From MWBF01 sp964614645 (GTDB taxonomy: Bacteria > Chloroflexota > Anaerolineae > CG2-30-64-16): a stretch of 10,853 nucleotides of DNA. Position 1 is the first letter of the stretch; each line of letters begins with the position of its first letter. Both the position numbers and the translations under genes were made by a program. The notes below the pieces were generated by a model, which did not search any database, had not been told where the DNA came from, and was given only the letters and a program-made list of their open reading frames with translations. Of this stretch, positions 6,734 to 10,853 are shown piece by piece. The DNA is taken from assembly GCA_964614645.1 (NCBI GenBank), contig CAZTMA010000165.1, positions 1-10,853 on the forward strand, in the 5' to 3' direction.

Positions 6734-7039
6734 ATGAAAACTAAGACGTACGAAGACTTCGACCTCTCCATCGAGAAAGTGGGCGATCACTACCGCGCCC
6801 GCGTTCTCAGTTCGCCCGATGGACCGGCGCCTGCCACCGAGTTCGAAATGCCCTTCTCCGAGCTGGAACTGGAGAACTTCATCTTGCGCTTCGGCCAGAA
6901 GGACGGCGAGCGATTGGAGCGATTCCCGCCCACCGTTGTCGCCGGCGCCAATCGCCTCTTCCGCGATGTGCAAAACCAGGCCGGCTGGCTGGCCCAGTTC
7001 GGCTCGACCAAGACCGCCTATGTTTTCGAGGTTCTGTGA
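6734..7039 (+). CDS. Stand-alone CHAT-protein N-terminal-like domain (101 aa)
   Basis: This small protein reads like the N-terminal region of Chloroflexota and cyanobacterial CHAT-protease proteins: an YEDFDLSIEKVGDHYRARVL strand pair, then SSPDG, then a FEMPFSELELENFILRFGQ segment at about residues 37-56. In such proteins this region precedes the caspase-related CHAT peptidase; here the polypeptide stops at residue 101, so no peptidase is present. The piece after residue 65 (ANRLFRDVQNQAGWLAQFG) keeps only a faint likeness. ATG 6734 is preferred because AGGGAG at 6722-6727 is well spaced. It may be a free adaptor or sensor domain working with the caspase encoded downstream, or the stub of a deleted CHAT gene. 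GC content appears lower than in the left module. The resemblance comes from memory of the family, not from a search. Confidence 0.6.
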   Translation: MKTKTYEDFDLSIEKVGDHYRARVLSSPDGPAPATEFEMPFSELELENFILRFGQKDGERLERFPPTVVAGANRLFRDVQNQAGWLAQFGSTKTAYVFEVL

Positions 7040-7090
7040 ACGGCTCGACCCCATCAAATTTGTGCAGTCACTCTTGAGGAGGAAAGAATC

Positions 7091-8086
7091 ATGCCCGGTA
7101 AGCTCGGCTTCTACCTGCATTCTTCGCAAAACAACCACGGCCTGTGGGACCTGTTCCAGCGTATCAAGCCGCCGGTGATCTTGATCCACCTGGAGTCGAA
7201 GGACGATATTCTGCTGACCCAGATGCGCGAGTGGCGCTCCCCTGACACCTTCGTGGTTGGCCGGCTGGGCATGGATCGGGACGAGCAAAGAGCGTTCCTG
7301 GACGATCCCGACCCGGCTGCGGCCGGCCAGCGGTTAGCCGACAGGATCTTCAACCAGGACCGCAGCTTCCTGCTCAGGCGCTATCCGAACAGCGAAGGCG
7401 GAAGGCTGCTGGTGGATGCCTGGATGAGCCTCAACGAGCCGATCGAAGGACCGTCGTGGGAGGAGTGGCCCAAACAGACCCCCGAATGGCAGCGCGAGAC
7501 CCTGGCGCGCCACCAACGCTACGACCGGCTGCAGGTCGCCTTCCGCCGCCGCCTGCGCGAATACATCCCGGACGTGGAAGCCGTGGCGTTCAACTTTGGC
7601 GCTGGCAACTTCAAGCTGGCCCGGCACTACCTGGAACTGTACCCCGAGACGCTCAAGGACTACACGTACTTGGGCTTCCACGAGTACGGCTGGCCAGCGA
7701 TGGCAGGACACCTGACGAACGAGCCGGTCAAAACCGACGCCGGCCTCTTTCCGGCCATCCTGCAGGGCCTTCGCGCCCAACACGGCGACCGGCACAGGGC
7801 CATCATCACCGAGGCCGGCCTGGCGCGTGCCCACCTGCATACGGGCGATCAGGCCGGCGACGTCGGCTGGCTGAACGAGGTCGAGCCGCAAACGCAGGAG
7901 GACTACTGGACCTCCCTGAAGTGGTACAACGACTTGCTGACTCAGTGCGATGGAGTGCTGGGCGCATGTCTCTACCAGGTGGGCTGGACGCACAAGTGGC
8001 AATCCTTCCGCCTGACCGGCAGTGACAACCACGGCCATGCGATCCGAATCATGGATTGGGTGGCCGAACGCCTGGCCAACTCATAG
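7091..8086 (+). CDS. Clan GH-A-like TIM-barrel glycosidase (331 aa)
   Basis: All eight barrel strands can be placed in order: KLGFYLHSS, PPVILIHLES, TFVVGRLG, LLVDAWMSLNEP, VEAVAFNFGAGNF, YTYLGFHEYGW, HRAIITEAGLAR and VLGACLYQVGW. The proposed acid/base Glu is E116 in the N115-E116-P117 motif ending strand 4, the nucleophile is E241 (ITEAG) on strand 7, and H197-x-Y199 on strand 6 matches the clan GH-A pattern. This predicts a retaining beta-glycosidase or a protein derived from one. There is no signal peptide, transmembrane segment or extra domain. The start is firm: AGGAGG at 7077-7082 lies 8 bases before ATG 7091, the strongest ribosome binding site in the window. The gene is 51 bases after the CHAT-like gene and 13 before the next, so it belongs to the same operon. 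The substrate is unknown; a cell-wall glycan is one possibility because the next gene carries LysM-like and SH3b parts. Confidence 0.75.
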   Translation: MPGKLGFYLHSSQNNHGLWDLFQRIKPPVILIHLESKDDILLTQMREWRSPDTFVVGRLGMDRDEQRAFLDDPDPAAAGQRLADRIFNQDRSFLLRRYPNSEGGRLLVDAWMSLNEPIEGPSWEEWPKQTPEWQRETLARHQRYDRLQVAFRRRLREYIPDVEAVAFNFGAGNFKLARHYLELYPETLKDYTYLGFHEYGWPAMAGHLTNEPVKTDAGLFPAILQGLRAQHGDRHRAIITEAGLARAHLHTGDQAGDVGWLNEVEPQTQEDYWTSLKWYNDLLTQCDGVLGACLYQVGWTHKWQSFRLTGSDNHGHAIRIMDWVAERLANS

Positions 8087-8099
8087 AAGGGCGACGATC

Positions 8100-10157
8100 A
8101 TGGGATACAAAGTAAGTGGCGCAATTACCAGTCTTGGCGAACCCGTCCTGGGCGCGCGTATCGCCCTGACCAGTGATCTGGCAACCCTGGGCAGCGACCC
8201 GCGCGCAGTGGTGGACTTGCCGGGGGCTGTCACCTGGACGCGTTTAGTCACGGGGTGGTCGGGCAGTCTCTGGAACGCCTGGCAGAAGTTCGTCGCGCGG
8301 GATGTCGCCGGGATCGCGTGGGAGGATTTCCGCGCGCTGGCGGCGCGATATAACCCTTCGCTGCGCCTGTCCGATGACGAGTTTCGGGTAGAAGAGGCCT
8401 ACGCCCTTCCCGAAAACCGCGCGTTTGCCGATACCCGCCGGGCCGAGCCGACCATCACCTGGGATCGCCCGCTGGCCGGGTTCGCGGGCAGCCGGTGGGA
8501 TTGTTGGCGGCTCCACGTGCAGGGCAAGGTGGTCGGCCTGAACTGGGACACATTCGCCGGCCAGGTGGCCATCCATAATCCGTCGTTGGCCGCCAGCGGC
8601 GGCCGCTTCGATGCCGGCCAGACCTACAACCTGCCGCAGAACGCAGGGCAACAAGACTACCTGAGGGTGGCCTACGGCGACCCCACCGGCGCCTTTGTGT
8701 TCGAGGACCTGCCGGCCGGCAGCTACCGGCTGGAGATCGTCGCCGATGGCTACCGGAGACTGTCCGAGCCGATCAGCATATCCGGCGACCTGGCCGCAAC
8801 GTTCGAGCTTGAGGCAACGCAGATCATCGTCACGAGGGGCGACCAGTTCGTGCGACCTGCCGGCCGTCTCTTCCACATCGGCGGCCGCTCCTTCCGCTTC
8901 ATCGGCGTCAACCTGCGGGGGTTGGTGCACTACGGCACCTCCGTCCTGCAGCATGCGAACGCTCGCGAGCAGCTCAACGCCGCGCGCAGCATCGGCGCCA
9001 GGGTGATCCGCATCTTTCTGCCCCACCGTGATCTGGCAGTAGAGGAAATCAAGAGCCGCCTTCGTAACACCATCGACCTCATGAAGCAGGAATATCCCGA
9101 GATGTACCTGGTGGTCGCGTTGACCAACCTCTACGGCGACGTCGGCTACAACGTGCCGGGCGACTCGGGGTATGGCCCGGACAACAAGGGCGCCTATACC
9201 CTCAGGCAGGATGGGCACGACCTGCTGGCCCCCGACTGGTTCCAGGAAGGGTACAAGAGATCCTACATCCATTTCGTGGAAGACATTGTGAAGACCTTCA
9301 GGAACGAGCCCACGATCATGGCCTGGAACATCGGCAACGAGCTCAAGGCTCAAGAGCGTCCTGACCTCCTGGTGAACTTCATGCTGGACATGGCCGGGAA
9401 GATGCGCGCGTGGGACCCCAACCACATGATCAGCACCGGGATGATCAGCACCCGTCACGCTTTCATGGAAGGGCGGCAGGATCTGCGGGAGCGGCTGTAT
9501 AGCTCCGCGGCGATCGACTTTATCACCAACCACGCCTATCACGGAGACGACAATCCCAATACTAACCTGGACCAGGAAAACCAGGCCCACAGCAGAGAGG
9601 ATGACCACGATCTCTCGGTCCGCTTCGGCAAGCCGTTGTTGGTGGAGGAGGCAGGCTTCCAGGCGCCCGGGATGAACCGGCGCGACCTCTTCGCCCGGGA
9701 GTTGGATCACCTGATGGGCGGCGATGGCTATCGGTCCACCGGCTACATGCCGTGGGGCTTCATGTCCGGCCACGCCGACACCGGCGACGGTGACAACGAA
9801 CTCGGTATCGACCAGAAGGCCCACGCGGTCGACTGGCAAGACGTAACCGGGCTGCTGAGCAGTTGGTCAGGACGATTGGCAGGAGAGACGCACGACCTTG
9901 ACATACCTGCCGGCAAGCTGACCGCAGGCCAGAGAGCCTACGCGGTGGCGGGCCTGCGTCTGCGCGCCGGGGCAGGCACTGATCGGGCTGAGCTGTACAG
10001 GATGCCGCAGCGCGGCGAGGTCATGGTGACTGGGTCGATGGTCGAGCGCGACGGTCTGCGTTGGTGGCCGGTCAGCCTGGCGACAAGCGACGGCCGCAGC
10101 CTGAGCGGCTGGATGGCGCAGACCGATCTGAACGGCAATGTTACCCTGGTGATGTAA
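8100..10157 (+). CDS. Multidomain GH5-like protein with LysM-like repeats and SH3b domain (685 aa)
   Basis: ATG 8100 is chosen because AAGGG at 8087-8091 precedes it by 8 bases and it lies just after the upstream stop. Residues 2-28 (VSGAITSLGEPVLGARIAL) and about 190-235 (GDPTGAFVFEDLPAGSYRLE) together look like one carboxypeptidase-regulatory (transthyretin-like) domain. Between them lie two 61-residue repeats (46-106 and 121-181) ending in NPSL and LP motifs that recall LysM. Residues about 248-585 are a GH5-like barrel: FRFIGVNLRG at the start, acid/base E414 in WNIGNEL, H478-A-Y480, nucleophile E517 in LLVEEAGF, and W552. Residues about 612-683 form an SH3b domain (GLRLRAGAG... WWPVSL... 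GWMAQTDLNG). Such parts usually bind or cut polysaccharide or peptidoglycan, yet no signal peptide is visible. The substrate is unknown; a beta-mannan, glucan or wall glycan are options. Confidence 0.85.
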   Translation: MGYKVSGAITSLGEPVLGARIALTSDLATLGSDPRAVVDLPGAVTWTRLVTGWSGSLWNAWQKFVARDVAGIAWEDFRALAARYNPSLRLSDDEFRVEEAYALPENRAFADTRRAEPTITWDRPLAGFAGSRWDCWRLHVQGKVVGLNWDTFAGQVAIHNPSLAASGGRFDAGQTYNLPQNAGQQDYLRVAYGDPTGAFVFEDLPAGSYRLEIVADGYRRLSEPISISGDLAATFELEATQIIVTRGDQFVRPAGRLFHIGGRSFRFIGVNLRGLVHYGTSVLQHANAREQLNAARSIGARVIRIFLPHRDLAVEEIKSRLRNTIDLMKQEYPEMYLVVALTNLYGDVGYNVPGDSGYGPDNKGAYTLRQDGHDLLAPDWFQEGYKRSYIHFVEDIVKTFRNEPTIMAWNIGNELKAQERPDLLVNFMLDMAGKMRAWDPNHMISTGMISTRHAFMEGRQDLRERLYSSAAIDFITNHAYHGDDNPNTNLDQENQAHSREDDHDLSVRFGKPLLVEEAGFQAPGMNRRDLFARELDHLMGGDGYRSTGYMPWGFMSGHADTGDGDNELGIDQKAHAVDWQDVTGLLSSWSGRLAGETHDLDIPAGKLTAGQRAYAVAGLRLRAGAGTDRAELYRMPQRGEVMVTGSMVERDGLRWWPVSLATSDGRSLSGWMAQTDLNGNVTLVM
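8235..8642 (+). repeat. Two tandem Trp-rich, LysM-like 61-aa protein repeats
   Basis: Residues 46-106 and 121-181 of the 685-aa protein align without gaps at a fixed offset of 75 residues. By hand count 22 of 61 positions are identical, including five Trp or Phe positions (W46/W121, W58/W133, W61/W136, W74/W149, F77/F152), the NPSL block (85-88/160-163) and a closing Y-x-LP-x-N. The DNA copies have diverged, so the duplication is old. Only the second half, from NPSL to LP, recalls LysM; the Trp-rich first half is not one I recognise. Confidence 0.8.
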
Positions 10158-10170
10158 AAGCGACGAGATC

Positions 10171-10192
10171 GGCGCGGCCACCATGCCGCGCC
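10171..10192. repeat. GC-rich hairpin between the GH5-like and caspase genes
   Basis: GGCGCGGC (10171-10178) and GCCGCGCC (10185-10192) form a perfect 8-bp stem around the 6-base loop CACCAT in the 68-base gap before the caspase gene. No T-tract follows. It might reduce read-through or protect the upstream message, lowering caspase expression relative to the genes before it. Chance in such GC-rich sequence cannot be excluded. Confidence 0.45.
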
Positions 10193-10225
10193 GGCGCCTG
10201 CACCGAACTACGGAGCTGCCAAACA

Positions 10226-10853
10226 ATGTCCCCCACTATCTATGCCCTGTTCGTGGGCATCAACGCCTACCCGCCGCCGGTCAACCCGCTCCGGGGCTGC
10301 GTCAACGACGTCACGCGCCTGCGCGACCTGCTGGCCGCACGGCTCGCCGGTTCACGGGATCGCTTCGCGCCGCTGTTGCTGGCCGACGGGCAGGCCACCC
10401 GCCAGGGTGTCATCGACGCCTGGCGCAGCCACCTGGGCCAGGCCGGGCCGGGCGATGTGGCCCTGTTCTGTTACAGCGGCCACGGCTCCCAGGAGCAGGC
10501 GCCGCCTGAATTCTGGGATTTCGAGCCGGATCGCCTCAACGAGACCCTGGTCTGCTGCGACAGCCGGCTGCCGGGCGGCTGGGACCTGGCCGACAAGGAG
10601 CTGGCACAGCTCATCGCCGAGGTGGCGGCCCGCGGCCCGCACCTCGCCGTGATCCTCGATTGCTGCCATGCCGGCTCCGGCACGCGCGACGCCGACGATG
10701 TGACCGTGCGGCAGCAGCTGGCCGACCGCCGCGGCCGCCCCATCGCCAGCTACATCGTCACGCCGCAGCAGGCGGCCGGCCTCCAGGGGCAGGGCGCAGG
10801 TGCCGGCACGCCGGCCATGCCCTGGGCCGCCATCGCCTCCGGCCGCCACATCC
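10226..10853 (+). CDS. Caspase-like peptidase (peptidase C14 family), 3' end beyond window
   Basis: The visible 209 residues cover most of the p20-like catalytic part of a bacterial caspase (clan CD, also called orthocaspase or metacaspase-like). It opens with the first core strand IYALFVGINAYPPP, followed by LRGCVNDVTRLRDLL, the helix that follows in this family. The catalytic His is H86 in FCYSGHGSQE and the catalytic Cys is C147 in VILDCCHAGSG, so the dyad is intact. Such enzymes cleave after basic or acidic residues and act in regulated cell death or defence in several bacteria. GGAG at 10212-10215, 10 bases upstream, supports ATG 10226, and the core strand begins at residue 5, so nothing precedes the peptidase at the N-terminus. 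Any C-terminal effector or sensor domain would lie outside the window. It follows the GH5-like gene by 68 bases on the same strand. Confidence 0.93.
   Translation, partial: MSPTIYALFVGINAYPPPVNPLRGCVNDVTRLRDLLAARLAGSRDRFAPLLLADGQATRQGVIDAWRSHLGQAGPGDVALFCYSGHGSQEQAPPEFWDFEPDRLNETLVCCDSRLPGGWDLADKELAQLIAEVAARGPHLAVILDCCHAGSGTRDADDVTVRQQLADRRGRPIASYIVTPQQAAGLQGQGAGAGTPAMPWAAIASGRHI

Noticed and set aside
8022..8099. Upstream in-frame start for the 685-aa gene
   Set aside because: It would overlap the preceding gene by 65 bases and add 26 residues with no fit to the transthyretin-like domain. ATG 8100 has a well-spaced ribosome binding site.
1..10853. tRNA, rRNA, CRISPR array or transposase genes
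   Set aside because: No cloverleaf-like sequence, no regularly spaced direct repeats and no transposase-like motifs were seen on either strand.

Overview
The window is GC-rich, densely coded DNA with every confident gene on the + strand. The gene set fits a member of the Chloroflexota (filamentous Anaerolineae or Caldilineae type) best: a LacI-family repressor, an iron-type alcohol dehydrogenase, very large cytosolic glycosidase-like proteins, hairpin repeats between genes, and caspase/CHAT-related proteins. No rRNA or other marker gene is present, so the taxonomic call is inference.

The left module (about 62-6028) looks like part of a carbohydrate-use locus. A LacI-type regulator overlaps by 17 bases an iron-containing alcohol dehydrogenase. 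After a 98-base gap holding a 53-bp palindrome comes a 1156-residue protein with an N-terminal beta-rich part and a C-terminal alpha/alpha-barrel (six-hairpin glycosidase) part. None of the three has a signal peptide, so the expected job is intracellular breakdown of an imported oligosaccharide and reduction or oxidation of the product, under LacI-type control. The substrate cannot be read from the sequence.

A junction (6029-6733) separates the modules. It starts with a near-perfect 24-bp hairpin without a T-tract. It continues with an AT-rich stretch holding a plausible sigma70-type promoter and two TTGTACA boxes 22 bp apart. It then contains a 52-codon ORF with a good ribosome binding site whose core resembles the first strand of caspase-like (peptidase C14) domains, probably a decayed fragment.

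The right module (6734 to the window end) is a tight same-strand series. It encodes (i) a 101-residue protein like the N-terminal region of CHAT-protease proteins but without the protease; (ii) a 331-residue TIM-barrel protein with a complete eight-strand order and the two clan GH-A catalytic glutamates; (iii) a 685-residue protein in which two tandem Trp-rich, LysM-like 61-residue repeats interrupt a transthyretin-like domain, followed by a GH5-like barrel and an SH3b domain; and (iv) a caspase-like peptidase with an intact His/Cys dyad, cut by the window edge. Gaps are 51, 13 and 68 bases. The coupling of signal-less glycosidase-fold and SH3b/LysM-like proteins with a caspase and a CHAT-associated domain is the best candidate here for an undescribed system, possibly a stress, conflict or regulated-death module. 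That role is an inference from association only.
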